DNA from: GW2011-AR15 sp964512765
GTDB lineage: Archaea > Nanobdellota > Nanobdellia > Woesearchaeales > GW2011-AR15
Assembly (NCBI GenBank): GCA_964512765.1
Contig: CAZEKF010000010.1
Span: 1-63,766 of the forward strand
Reading direction: 5' to 3'
DNA: 63,766 bases
Part shown: positions 8,761 to 14,518 of the stretch, piece after piece
Layout: each line of letters opens with the position of its first letter
Numbering within the stretch: the stretch's first letter is position 1
Notes under the pieces: generated by a model
What the model was told of the DNA's origin: nothing
Seen by the model: only the letters and a program-made list of their open reading frames with translations
Database searches by the model: none
Program-made: the position numbers and the translations under genes

Positions 8761-9510
8761 CTACAGGTCCTTATACAAGTAGTAAGGATTCAGTTCTCCT
8801 TTTAAAATGTTTAGTCTTTGTTTGTAAGTTATATTAGTCGGACAAAAACCAAATTTTAACCATATTTTATATCTCGTTGTTTTGGTTGTATTTTTCGGTT
8901 GGGTGAATTCCATCAATTTTTTAACTCTCGTAACACCATTTATTTCAAATATGTGTCTAATGTTTTCCGTTTTAATTCTAGGAACATGCTTTCTGAAACA
9001 GTAACTAAGTTTTATGTGCTCAAAGAGTATTTTTAAATCATTTGCAAGATTATTTGATACTGTTGAAAAACTCATTCTTGGATATGCATGATAATTCTTT
9101 TTAAAAAAACTATATTTTCCTGATTTCTTAAAACAGCAAAAAGAACCATCTGTATCAAAGTATCCTCTTAAGAACCTTTTGACAAAAATCATCTTTTCAA
9201 ATATGAAATCGGGTATTCTGACAATAAGTGATTTACTTCCATAAGGAAAATCTAAAATATCATGAGCAAATACTATAACCTTTTTTTCTCTAATAACAAA
9301 ACCATATGTATTACGACCTTTAAAATATCGTCCTTTAATGTTTAGATTAAACGACCTGTTGAATAAGGGGATAACATGTCTGTCATAATATTCTTTTTCA
9401 TCTACGCTTCCACTGATATCCCATTCTCTCCTTCTCCCGTCGTTTCTTAAATACCCATCACCAGCATGAATCCCACATATTTCTGCTAAATCTGGAGTGA
9501 AGTTATTCAT
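8761..9510 (-). CDS. LAGLIDADG homing endonuclease abutting tRNA-Arg
   Basis: A 249-residue free-standing endonuclease with two LAGLIDADG helices: LAEICGIHAGDGYL near residues 8-21 and FLRGYFDTDGSF near 112-123. The catalytic acidic residues are present as GDG and TDG. I chose ATG 9508-9510 because it has GGTGA 7 bases upstream; an open frame extends to 9627 but lacks such a site. The gene's last codons (GAC CTG TAG) are the first bases of tRNA-Arg, so its stop codon lies inside the tRNA. Its leader shares a 15-base block and ribosome-binding region with the second endonuclease gene at 11160. Such enzymes cut specific DNA sites and spread introns, inteins or themselves. Confidence 0.88.
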   Translation of the reverse strand: MNNFTPDLAEICGIHAGDGYLRNDGRRREWDISGSVDEKEYYDRHVIPLFNRSFNLNIKGRYFKGRNTYGFVIREKKVIVFAHDILDFPYGSKSLIVRIPDFIFEKMIFVKRFLRGYFDTDGSFCCFKKSGKYSFFKKNYHAYPRMSFSTVSNNLANDLKILFEHIKLSYCFRKHVPRIKTENIRHIFEINGVTRVKKLMEFTQPKNTTKTTRYKIWLKFGFCPTNITYKQRLNILKGELNPYYLYKDL

Positions 9511-9537
9511 AAACAAGTCACCTTTATTTATTTGCAT

Positions 9538-9557
9538 TGGGTGATTTAGTTTATATA
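9538..9557 (-). promoter_or_regulatory. Leader/promoter block shared by two endonuclease genes
   Basis: Contains TATAAACTAAATCAC, identical to the block upstream of the endonuclease gene at 11160. The AT-rich TATA-like core suggests a promoter. Confidence 0.5.
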
Positions 9558-9688
9558 CTTCACACAAGAATGTCCAGTGGGTTTTTGATGGTATTATAGA
9601 CGAGAAAATGGTGTCCAGTGGAAACAAATAAAAAGAATGCTATAAACTAGTCTAGTTCGCATATATAAAAGTTAAGAAAAAATAAGGT

Positions 9689-9985
9689 TTATTTTTTTTT
9701 AGATTTTACTAGGATCACTTCAATTGTACTTACCCGGACTTGTTTACCTTCTTTATTTTCAAACTCTTCTGAATCGATTTTAACATCTTTTACTTTTGCT
9801 TGTCCGTCAAGGAATCTCTTGCATGCAACTTCAGATACGTCAACTGCCCGTGATATAAACTTACCGCGTGCTTTAACAATCACTTCATCCACATTCTTTG
9901 TTGTGAACTGCATTACTACCGCAGTAACATAGTTCATAAATGGTTTACCTCCAATAAAAATACTGTTGTCTTTGTCTGCTGCCAT
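9689..9985 (-). CDS. albA: DNA/RNA-binding protein Alba
   Basis: A 98-residue Alba-family chromatin and RNA-binding protein, slightly longer than the usual 90-97. The start of the Alba fold is clear: IFIGGKPFMNYVTAVVMQF (residues 9-27), then ARGKFISRAVDVSEV with the basic loop that binds nucleic acid, and the terminal strand VSTIEVILVKSKKK. It dimerises on DNA and, in many archaea, binds RNA. A clear GGAGGTGCTGAGAC leader precedes the ATG. It lies 16 bases downstream of the eS17 gene and is probably co-transcribed with it. Confidence 0.95.
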   Translation of the reverse strand: MAADKDNSIFIGGKPFMNYVTAVVMQFTTKNVDEVIVKARGKFISRAVDVSEVACKRFLDGQAKVKDVKIDSEEFENKEGKQVRVSTIEVILVKSKKK

Positions 9986-10001
9986 GTCTCAGCACCTCCA
10001 G

Positions 10002-10196
10002 TTATAGTGTTTCTCTTGATTTAACTTGTCTAGTAACATATCCAGTAATTATGTTTCTTAATTTCTTAGAAGGAATGTCTGTGTATTTTTCAACAATTTC
10101 TTTGTTCGCATCAAAATCTTCGCTAAACTCGTCAAAATGAGCTTCTACTAAATCGTTTGTTATCCTCTTAACAGCTTTTGTTTTGATACGTCCCAT
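10002..10196 (-). CDS. rps17e: Small ribosomal subunit protein eS17
   Basis: A 64-residue eS17, the short archaeal form. It shows the family start MGRIKTKAVKRI, the core helix and the KKLRNIITGYVTR motif. It is a component of the 30S head. The first gene of a two-gene operon with Alba; its promoter lies in the AT-rich 10200-10240 segment, divergent from a structured-RNA candidate. Confidence 0.95.
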   Translation of the reverse strand: MGRIKTKAVKRITNDLVEAHFDEFSEDFDANKEIVEKYTDIPSKKLRNIITGYVTRQVKSRETL

Positions 10197-10218
10197 ACTA
10201 CGGACAAGAAAACAGGTT

Positions 10219-10228
10219 TTGTTTATAA
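10219..10228 (+). promoter_or_regulatory. TATA-like box between eS17 and the structured RNA
   Basis: The tract tttataaatg lies about 30-35 bases before the structured-RNA stem at 10262 and also upstream of the divergent eS17 gene. It could serve either direction. Confidence 0.4.
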
Positions 10229-10261
10229 ATGTTATTGAAACTATGAGGAGTTAGATAATTT

Positions 10262-10371
10262 TGTCTCCTCCATGACACAGACGGCCATTGCACAGCAATG
10301 TCCTATTACCACTGACTATAACCCTCAACTTCGTAGAGGAACATAGTCAGTTCCATCTGGTCACGGAGACA
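10262..10371 (+). ncRNA. Structured RNA candidate, three-way junction, unassigned
   Basis: Outer stem TGTCTCC/GGAGACA (10262-10268 with 10365-10371) and an inner helix TGAC-CAGA/TCTG-GTCA with one bulged A enclose two hairpins. The first is CATTGC-ACA-GCAATG. The second is ACTGACTAT/ATAGTCAGT, 9 bp, with further pairing inside. There is no coding frame, and a TATA-like box lies upstream. It does not fold as tRNA, 5S rRNA or a typical archaeal H/ACA hairpin, although an ACA follows the outer stem. Pairing is seen; transcription and identity are inferred. Confidence 0.5.
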
Positions 10372-10390
10372 AAAACAGATTACAATAATA

Positions 10391-10400
10391 AATTTAATAA
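10391..10400 (+). promoter_or_regulatory. TATA-like box of tRNA-Gly
   Basis: aatttaataa centred about 30 bases before the tRNA start, the normal archaeal spacing. Confidence 0.45.
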
Positions 10401-10446
10401 ATCCTTGATTTTTCTCTACGACATATGCGTCTGTGATCCAATGGCT

Positions 10447-10467
10447 ACAACCGTCAGGTTGCCATAA
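10447..10467 (+). other. D-loop intron of tRNA-Gly (21 nt)
   Basis: Central helix ATGG/CCAT, bulges CTA and AAA, inner hairpin CAACC-GTCA-GGTTG. Cutting after the second base of each bulge leaves D loop AATGGCTA. Confidence 0.8.
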
Positions 10468-10484
10468 AAGATTCCGGCCTTCCA

Positions 10485-10530
10485 CGCGCTAAAATTCCTA
10501 ACAGAATTCGCTGGGTCTTCTAGCGAAGAC
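10485..10530 (+). other. Canonical 37/38 intron of tRNA-Gly (46 nt)
   Basis: Outer helix CCGGC/GCCGG, central helix CTTC/GAAG, bulges CAC and ACA, inner pairing GCTA/TAGC. This is the standard intron position. Confidence 0.85.
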
Positions 10531-10551
10531 AGCCGGCTATCCGGGTTCAAA

Positions 10552-10583
10552 TCAAGCCTTAGATCATTCTAAGCTTATGAAAG
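10552..10583 (+). other. T-loop intron of tRNA-Gly (32 nt)
   Basis: Outer helix CCGGG/CCCGG, central helix TTCA/TGAA, bulges AAT and AGT, inner stem CTTAG/CTAAG. Splicing restores the invariant loop TTCAAAT. Confidence 0.85.
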
Positions 10584-10666
10584 TCCCGGCGGACGCATAT
10601 TATTATCATAAACTTTATAAACACTCATTAAATCCAAGATTCTATTATTTTGAGGTGTTATTAATT

Positions 10667-10891
10667 ATGGAACAAGCACGACCATTAGATATGTTGAACA
10701 AAGCAAGGAACCAGAGAGTAATCTTAGAACTTAAGAACGGCAAACAATTAGTTGGTAAACTAAAAGCGTTTGACATTCACATTAACGTTGTATTAGACGA
10801 CGCTGAGGAAAGAGTTGACGGTGCAGTTAAGAGAAAACTTGGTACAATATTCATAAGAGGAGACACAATCATATTAATTTCTGCTGAGTAA
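10667..10891 (+). CDS. LSm (Sm-like archaeal) protein
   Basis: A 74-residue Sm-fold protein that forms RNA-binding rings. It shows Sm1 (KNGKQLVGKLKAFDIHINVVL, about 25-45) and Sm2 with IFIRGDTIILI near the end; the RG in Sm2 contributes to uridine binding. Start ATG 10667 has GAGGTG about 10 bases upstream, and longer upstream frames run into tRNA-Gly. It is followed 5 bases later by eL37, a pairing typical of archaea. A TATA-like ctttataaac lies about 50 bases upstream of the start. Confidence 0.95.
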   Translation: MEQARPLDMLNKARNQRVILELKNGKQLVGKLKAFDIHINVVLDDAEERVDGAVKRKLGTIFIRGDTIILISAE

Positions 10892-10896
10892 GGAAA

Positions 10897-11079
10897 ATGA
10901 CCAAAGGAACACATTCTATGGGTAAAAAGTCAGGTAAAAAGACCCATATTAGATGCAGAAGGTGCGGTAACCGTACTTATCATATGAGGAAAAAGAAGTG
11001 TAGTTCCTGTGGTTATGGTAAGTCATCCAAAATAACAGGGTATAACTGGCAGAAAAAAAAGAAATTAGTTCATTCTTAG
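10897..11079 (+). CDS. rpl37e: Large ribosomal subunit protein eL37
   Basis: A 60-residue zinc-ribbon ribosomal protein with CRRCG (19-23) and CSSCGYG (34-40), the four Cys ligands of eL37. The basic start MTKGTHSMGKKSGKKTHI is the family consensus. Second gene of the LSm-eL37 operon. Confidence 0.96.
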   Translation: MTKGTHSMGKKSGKKTHIRCRRCGNRTYHMRKKKCSSCGYGKSSKITGYNWQKKKKLVHS

Positions 11080-11111
11080 CTAAATAGACAGTGTAACATT
11101 TTACATCAGAC

Positions 11112-11130
11112 TTATAAACTAAATCACACA
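11112..11130 (+). promoter_or_regulatory. Leader/promoter block of second endonuclease gene
   Basis: TATAAACTAAATCAC here matches exactly the block before the endonuclease gene at 8761-9510. A further similar block (AGGTGA.TTGTT.ATG) follows 19 bases later at the start codon, against 17 bases in the other gene. Confidence 0.5.
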
Positions 11131-11159
11131 CTCTTATATATATTTAAGGTGATTTGTTA

Positions 11160-11957
11160 ATGAAGTCTTCAAAAAATATTATATCTATTGATAGCCTAAA
11201 AACTACTTACTCAAAATTTCCCAAAAAACACTTACATCTCCTTAATCACAGAAAGTGGTTTCCTTTCAATTATAACTCTAGACTTCTTGATCCATCTTCT
11301 TTTATAATTGGAAAAATTATGGGAGATGGTAATCTTGATAGTAAATTTACGTGTAGGTTTGTTGGAGAAATAGATGACCTAAAAAAATTGAAGACTCTGA
11401 TATCATCAACCTACAGAATAGAGAAAGAAAAGTTTTCTTTATATTTCAGAAAAAATATTGGAGAAAGTCATATCTTGCAAGTAAATGATAGCTTATTTGG
11501 AAGATTTTTTTATCTGATTGGTGCTCCTCAAGGAAACAAAACAAAAACTGAATTTTACATTCCAAAGTGGATATATGAATCGAAAAACACTAAAAAATCA
11601 TTTCTTCAAGGAGTATATGAAGATGAATTAGCCACAATAAAGCTAAAAAGAGAAAAATATATCCGAGAGGCTACTTTCAGAATGGCTAAAATTTTATCAT
11701 TACAAGATTCTTTACAAAAATTTCTTATGCAAGTAAAAGAAATGACAGAAAGTTTTGAAGTAATGTGCAGTAATATTAGTAAACCTTATTTAGAGAACGT
11801 AAAAGAAGGTGAAGACACTTATTCTCAATGCTTCAGAATTCTCGGAAACAGAGCAAATATTCTAAAGTTTAGTGAAGAAATTGGCTTTAAATTTAATCAT
11901 AAAAAAATAAATGAGCTTGAAAGAGTTATTAAATATGTAGATAGTGTGTGTAGTTAA
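11160..11957 (+). CDS. LAGLIDADG homing endonuclease upstream of tRNA-Leu
   Basis: A 265-residue endonuclease-like protein with the first LAGLIDADG motif FIIGKIMGDGNL (about 45-56) and a second, diverged one, FLQGVYEDELAT (about 153-164). The second acidic position is Glu-Asp rather than Asp-Gly, so activity may be reduced. Start ATG 11160 has AAGGTGA 7 bases upstream. It sits between eL37 and the intron-bearing tRNA-Leu(UAG), mirroring the endonuclease gene beside tRNA-Arg. The protein is not closely similar to that one, yet the two share a leader. Confidence 0.8.
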   Translation: MKSSKNIISIDSLKTTYSKFPKKHLHLLNHRKWFPFNYNSRLLDPSSFIIGKIMGDGNLDSKFTCRFVGEIDDLKKLKTLISSTYRIEKEKFSLYFRKNIGESHILQVNDSLFGRFFYLIGAPQGNKTKTEFYIPKWIYESKNTKKSFLQGVYEDELATIKLKREKYIREATFRMAKILSLQDSLQKFLMQVKEMTESFEVMCSNISKPYLENVKEGEDTYSQCFRILGNRANILKFSEEIGFKFNHKKINELERVIKYVDSVCS

Positions 11958-11998
11958 AGTCATTGAGTTTTGATAAATAAGAATTGAAATTCGTAAAC

Positions 11999-12008
11999 TA
12001 TATAAAAT
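11999..12008 (+). promoter_or_regulatory. TATA box of tRNA-Leu
   Basis: tatataaaat about 27-36 bases before the tRNA start, the normal distance. Confidence 0.6.
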
Positions 12009-12072
12009 ACTAGAAAGTCCTTTAATCCTATTATGCGGAGATGCCGGAGCGGTCAAACGGGATAGGCTTAGG

Positions 12073-12104
12073 TATGATGAGCAGAAATGCAATGACATTA
12101 AGAC
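12073..12104 (+). other. 37/38 intron of tRNA-Leu (32 nt)
   Basis: Outer helix ATAGG/CCTAT, central CTTA/TAAG, bulges GGT and ACA, inner ATG/CAT and a GCA-GAAA-TGC hairpin. Confidence 0.85.
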
Positions 12105-12131
12105 ACCTATTGGCTTAGTGCCTACGCAGGT

Positions 12132-12162
12132 AATTATTAAGTGTATACTTCTTAATCTGCAA
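12132..12162 (+). other. T-loop intron of tRNA-Leu (31 nt)
   Basis: Central helix GCAG/CTGC, bulges GTA and AAT, inner helix ATTA..AAG/CTT..TAAT. Splicing gives the loop TTCGAAC. The outer helix on the exon side is weak, so this is a relaxed BHB. Confidence 0.8.
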
Positions 12163-12200
12163 TCGAACCCTGCTCTCCGCATTTCTTTTTCATTATTTTA

Positions 12201-12827
12201 TTAGGGAGAATCAAAATAAACAATATTTGACCTTTCAAGAAATCCTTCTAATGTAGTTCCAGCTGACATGGGAAAGTACGAACTTATTTGATTTTCAGTT
12301 ATTAAATCAATGATTCTTGTAATAGCTTTAGCTGCGTAAACATTTGGTAAATTATTTTCTCTAACTTTTGGAGCACCACTAAATTGAGAAGTATGAACTA
12401 TTATGTAAGACAAATATTCTCTATCACAAAATTCAAGTGTTTCAACTGACGCTGTAGGATGGTTCTCACCTCGTTCTCTTGCAATTTCTGCATTGTACTT
12501 TCCTGAACGAATCTCAACTTGGATAAAAGGCCCAAAAGGTATTATTACACCAGAAAGATGTTTTCTCTCAGGATCTATTCTAAATCTAAAATCAGTTACT
12601 AGTATGTCATTTTCAGGAGGCATATAACAAAAGATTTCGACATGATCATTTGGGTCATCTGCATTACACCCTAAATATGCAAACTCAGGTAGTGCATGAA
12701 TTAACTGTGTCAAGTCTCTCTGTTCAATTCCGCACCAAATTGTGTAATTATCTCCTACACCAAATCTCTCTCTCAACACTCCTGGGTCACAGGTGTTAAT
12801 TGCCTGTCTATAGTCTTGAATTAACAT
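12201..12827 (-). CDS. Unknown soluble protein, last gene of degV cluster
   Basis: A 208-residue soluble alpha/beta protein without recognised motif. It includes CNADDPNDHVEIFCY near 53-67 and a C-terminal helical segment. It lies 57 bases downstream of the DegV fragments on the same strand; that gap holds TATA-like aatataaatg, so it may be separately transcribed. Its base use is slightly less AT-rich than the neighbouring core genes. Function unknown. Confidence 0.65.
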   Translation of the reverse strand: MLIQDYRQAINTCDPGVLRERFGVGDNYTIWCGIEQRDLTQLIHALPEFAYLGCNADDPNDHVEIFCYMPPENDILVTDFRFRIDPERKHLSGVIIPFGPFIQVEIRSGKYNAEIARERGENHPTASVETLEFCDREYLSYIIVHTSQFSGAPKVRENNLPNVYAAKAITRIIDLITENQISSYFPMSAGTTLEGFLERSNIVYFDSP

Positions 12828-12884
12828 TTTCTATGCATAACCAACATTTATATTTAAAACCGTAAGAAAAACCTATTAACTTTA

Positions 12885-13448
12885 TTACTGTAAATCCAAA
12901 GTTCTATGGGCAATCACACCACACCTATTAATACCTAGATAAGTTCCAATAGCAGGAGTCAAAGTTGTATAATGAACGCTTTGAACATGTTCTTCCCCTT
13001 TAAGAACATCTCTCAGTTTTTGTCCAATACCGTTTTCATCACCTGTATGAAGCACCCATACATCCAAAGGAGAATGTAAACGTAGACTGTGTGCTTCCAA
13101 ATCATCAACTATTTTCTCACGTAGTTTCTTATCTCCCCTGTAAGGAGGAATATTAGGTTTAAGTATTCCGTCTTCCACAGTAACGAGCAATCTTAGATTT
13201 GCCATTGTAGCTGCCATTCCTGCCATAGCACCAACCTGAGCTGGTAAGTCTAATCTCTTGGCTAAATATCTTGGATCTTCAACCCCTAACCCAATGTATA
13301 TATCTTTCACTGCATCTTGAACTGAATGAATGATTCCACTTTTTCTTTGGTGTCTATTATTCCATGCACACCATGCTTCATAACCTGAACCAGCGGATCC
13401 TGTCTTAGTATTTAAAACAATTATGGATTTATGGATTTTCCATCCCAA
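12885..13448 (-). CDS. DegV-family protein, C-terminal part of a frameshifted gene
   Basis: The C-terminal portion (187 codons from a TTG) of a DegV-type fatty-acid-binding protein. It contains LNTKTGSAGSG, equivalent to the DegV segment contacting the lipid headgroup, and a terminal region with TPAIGTYLGINRCGVIAH. It has no convincing start codon of its own and overlaps the N-terminal part by 28 bases in another frame. Deleting one copy of an 8-bp tandem repeat (13423-13438) fuses the two frames exactly. Confidence 0.7.
   Translation of the reverse strand: MGWKIHKSIIVLNTKTGSAGSGYEAWCAWNNRHQRKSGIIHSVQDAVKDIYIGLGVEDPRYLAKRLDLPAQVGAMAGMAATMANLRLLVTVEDGILKPNIPPYRGDKKLREKIVDDLEAHSLRLHSPLDVWVLHTGDENGIGQKLRDVLKGEEHVQSVHYTTLTPAIGTYLGINRCGVIAHRTLDLQ
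13421..13438. repeat. 8-bp tandem duplication splitting degV
   Basis: atggattt occurs twice in direct succession (13423-13430 and 13431-13438), with two more matching bases before. One copy would keep the DegV frame open across the join (KSIIVLNTK). Confidence 0.85.
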
Positions 13449-13903
13449 GGAAATTCAATAGCAATCTGATCACCTGTATAATATCCTTCTTCATTAACTC
13501 CAACTATTTGCGGTAGTTCTACTCCTGAAATTTCAGCAGCAGCAACTAAAGCAGACTGAAAAGTGCCACTTCTTGAAGGAAGAACAGGGAACACGTATAC
13601 ATCAGTCGCTCCACCATCAAAAGCTTCTTCAATTGCAGTCATAAACTGGCCAGGACTCGGTTGGCTTGTTGTTGGAAATCTTGATGCATCATGGTCATTT
13701 TCTCGCATGTAAGCATAGTATTCATCTTCAGTAACAGAACCATCTAAATGATCAACTAGACATCCTTTGTCCAGAACAGGTTTATCACCTAATACTGCGT
13801 TCAAAGGTGCAGAAACAAGTGGAACACCGGATTCTCTAATCTGGCGAATCTGGGATTTTTTAAAAAGAATATCACTACTCCCAACAATTCCAATATTAGA
13901 CAT
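13421..13903 (-). CDS. DegV-family protein, N-terminal part of a frameshifted gene
   Basis: 160 residues matching the DegV N-terminal domain: IGIVGSSD at the start, then FPTTSQPSPGQFMTAI (about 73-88) and SRSGTFQSAL, the two most conserved DegV segments. DegV proteins bind fatty acids and, in bacteria, feed fatty acid kinase. The frame ends prematurely after EFPWDGKSINP because of an 8-bp duplication; the rest follows in another frame at 12885. Its ATG abuts the stop of the preceding gene (13904), so the cluster is an operon. Confidence 0.75.
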   Translation of the reverse strand: MSNIGIVGSSDILFKKSQIRQIRESGVPLVSAPLNAVLGDKPVLDKGCLVDHLDGSVTEDEYYAYMRENDHDASRFPTTSQPSPGQFMTAIEEAFDGGATDVYVFPVLPSRSGTFQSALVAAAEISGVELPQIVGVNEEGYYTGDQIAIEFPWDGKSINP

Positions 13904-14518
13904 TCAAATCACCCTATCTTTTCTAAAATACTTTTCTTTTTTAAAATCTGTTCTTGAATTAATTGGGTCATCGTATAATACAACTTCAGTAAACAATGCC
14001 GTTAATAAAGGTGTAACCAAAACATTTCCTTTTTGTAATGATTCCATAGAAGTTTGGTCAAGAGCGTGACTTCTTGCTAATAACTGAGCTTGGGCAGGCT
14101 TAATAATACGGTGATCATATAATTCTCCGAAAGTTCTTACATTTGGCCAGTGACTTTGCTTAGGCGCCAAATCAAACGCTAATGCTAAAGCATGTTTTAG
14201 TAAATGGTGTCCTATGCCAAAATTGACATACTCACAATAACCCAACTTTGAATCTAGCATAGGATAAAATTTCAGAGTGTAAATATCCTGGCAAGGATTT
14301 CCATCATTGTCAAAGGCATAACCTAACTTACCTAACCTTTGTTCCAGTTCAGGTGAACCAATAGCTGTCCAGAACTGTAATCTGTCAAAATATGCTTGGT
14401 TATGCACTAAAGCTGCTTTTGGATCATGTGTTTTTACATGTTCTAACAAAGCATCACCATGTCTTTCAAGTATTTCACATTGTGCTTCGTCAAGTTTCAA
14501 CGTAGTTCTCATTTTCAT
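13904..14518 (-). CDS. Unknown protein, tandem paralogue B
   Basis: A 204-residue protein about half identical to the product of the next upstream gene (14515-15123). Shared blocks are LDE.QC, LLEHV.T.DP, SPELEQRLG, HWPNVR.FG and VTPLLTALFTEV.LYDDPINSR. No signal peptide or catalytic motif is recognised. The ATG overlaps the stop of the upstream paralogue (ATGA), and its own stop touches the degV start, implying translational coupling. The pair may form a heteromeric complex. Confidence 0.75.
   Translation of the reverse strand: MKMRTTLKLDEAQCEILERHGDALLEHVKTHDPKAALVHNQAYFDRLQFWTAIGSPELEQRLGKLGYAFDNDGNPCQDIYTLKFYPMLDSKLGYCEYVNFGIGHHLLKHALALAFDLAPKQSHWPNVRTFGELYDHRIIKPAQAQLLARSHALDQTSMESLQKGNVLVTPLLTALFTEVVLYDDPINSRTDFKKEKYFRKDRVI

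Larger units (their letters stand above)
8666..8770 (-). tRNA. tRNA-Arg(UCU) with two predicted introns
   Basis: The acceptor arms GGACCTG (8770-8764) and CAGGTCC (8673-8667) pair perfectly. The T arm GGGAG-TTCAAAT-CTTCC is regular, and A73 is at 8666. A normal cloverleaf needs two deletions. One is a 14-base D-loop intron (8735-8748) bracketed by a CTGG/CCAG helix with 3-base bulges. The other is a 17-base anticodon-loop intron (8702-8718) with a weaker CTT/AAG central helix. The spliced product is 74 bases with D stem GCAT/GTGC, anticodon stem GTCGG/CCGAT and loop CTTCTGA, giving anticodon UCU. No TATA box sits at the usual distance upstream, where the endonuclease gene lies. Confidence 0.75.
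10427..10597 (+). tRNA. tRNA-Gly(UCC) with three BHB introns
   Basis: The acceptor GCGTCTG (10427-10433) pairs with CGGACGC (10590-10596), and A73 is at 10597. The 171-base gene becomes a regular 72-base tRNA only after three removals: 10447-10467 in the D loop, 10485-10530 after position 37, and 10552-10583 in the T loop. The mature arms are D stem ATCC/AGAT, anticodon stem CCGGC/GCCGG with loop CTTCCAA (anticodon UCC), variable CTAT, and T arm CCGGG-TTCAAAT-CCCGG. Each junction has a 4-bp central helix (ATGG/CCAT, CTTC/GAAG, TTCA/TGAA) flanked by two 3-base bulges, the motif cut by the archaeal splicing endonuclease. It lies upstream of the LSm gene. Confidence 0.9.
12035..12181 (+). tRNA. 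tRNA-Leu(UAG) with two BHB introns
   Basis: Acceptor GCGGAGA/TCTCCGC, with Leu discriminator A73 at 12181. Removing 12073-12104 (anticodon 37/38) and 12132-12162 (T loop) gives an 84-base tRNA. Its anticodon stem is ATAGG/CCTAT with loop CTTAGGA (anticodon UAG), it has a class II variable arm with GGC/GCC stem, and its T arm is GCAGG-TTCGAAC-CCTGC. The first intron has a textbook BHB (central CTTA/TAAG, bulges GGT and ACA). The second has central GCAG/CTGC with bulges GTA and AAT. Confidence 0.9.

Noticed and set aside
10262..10371. Structured RNA read as another multi-intron tRNA
   Set aside because: Tried on both strands with every acceptor register. No T-loop TTC.A motif could be paired with a 5-bp T stem adjoining the outer stem, and no anticodon arm could be formed.
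10577..10666. Longer N-terminus for the LSm protein
   Set aside because: The extension would start inside tRNA-Gly, and the ATG at 10667 has its own ribosome-binding site.
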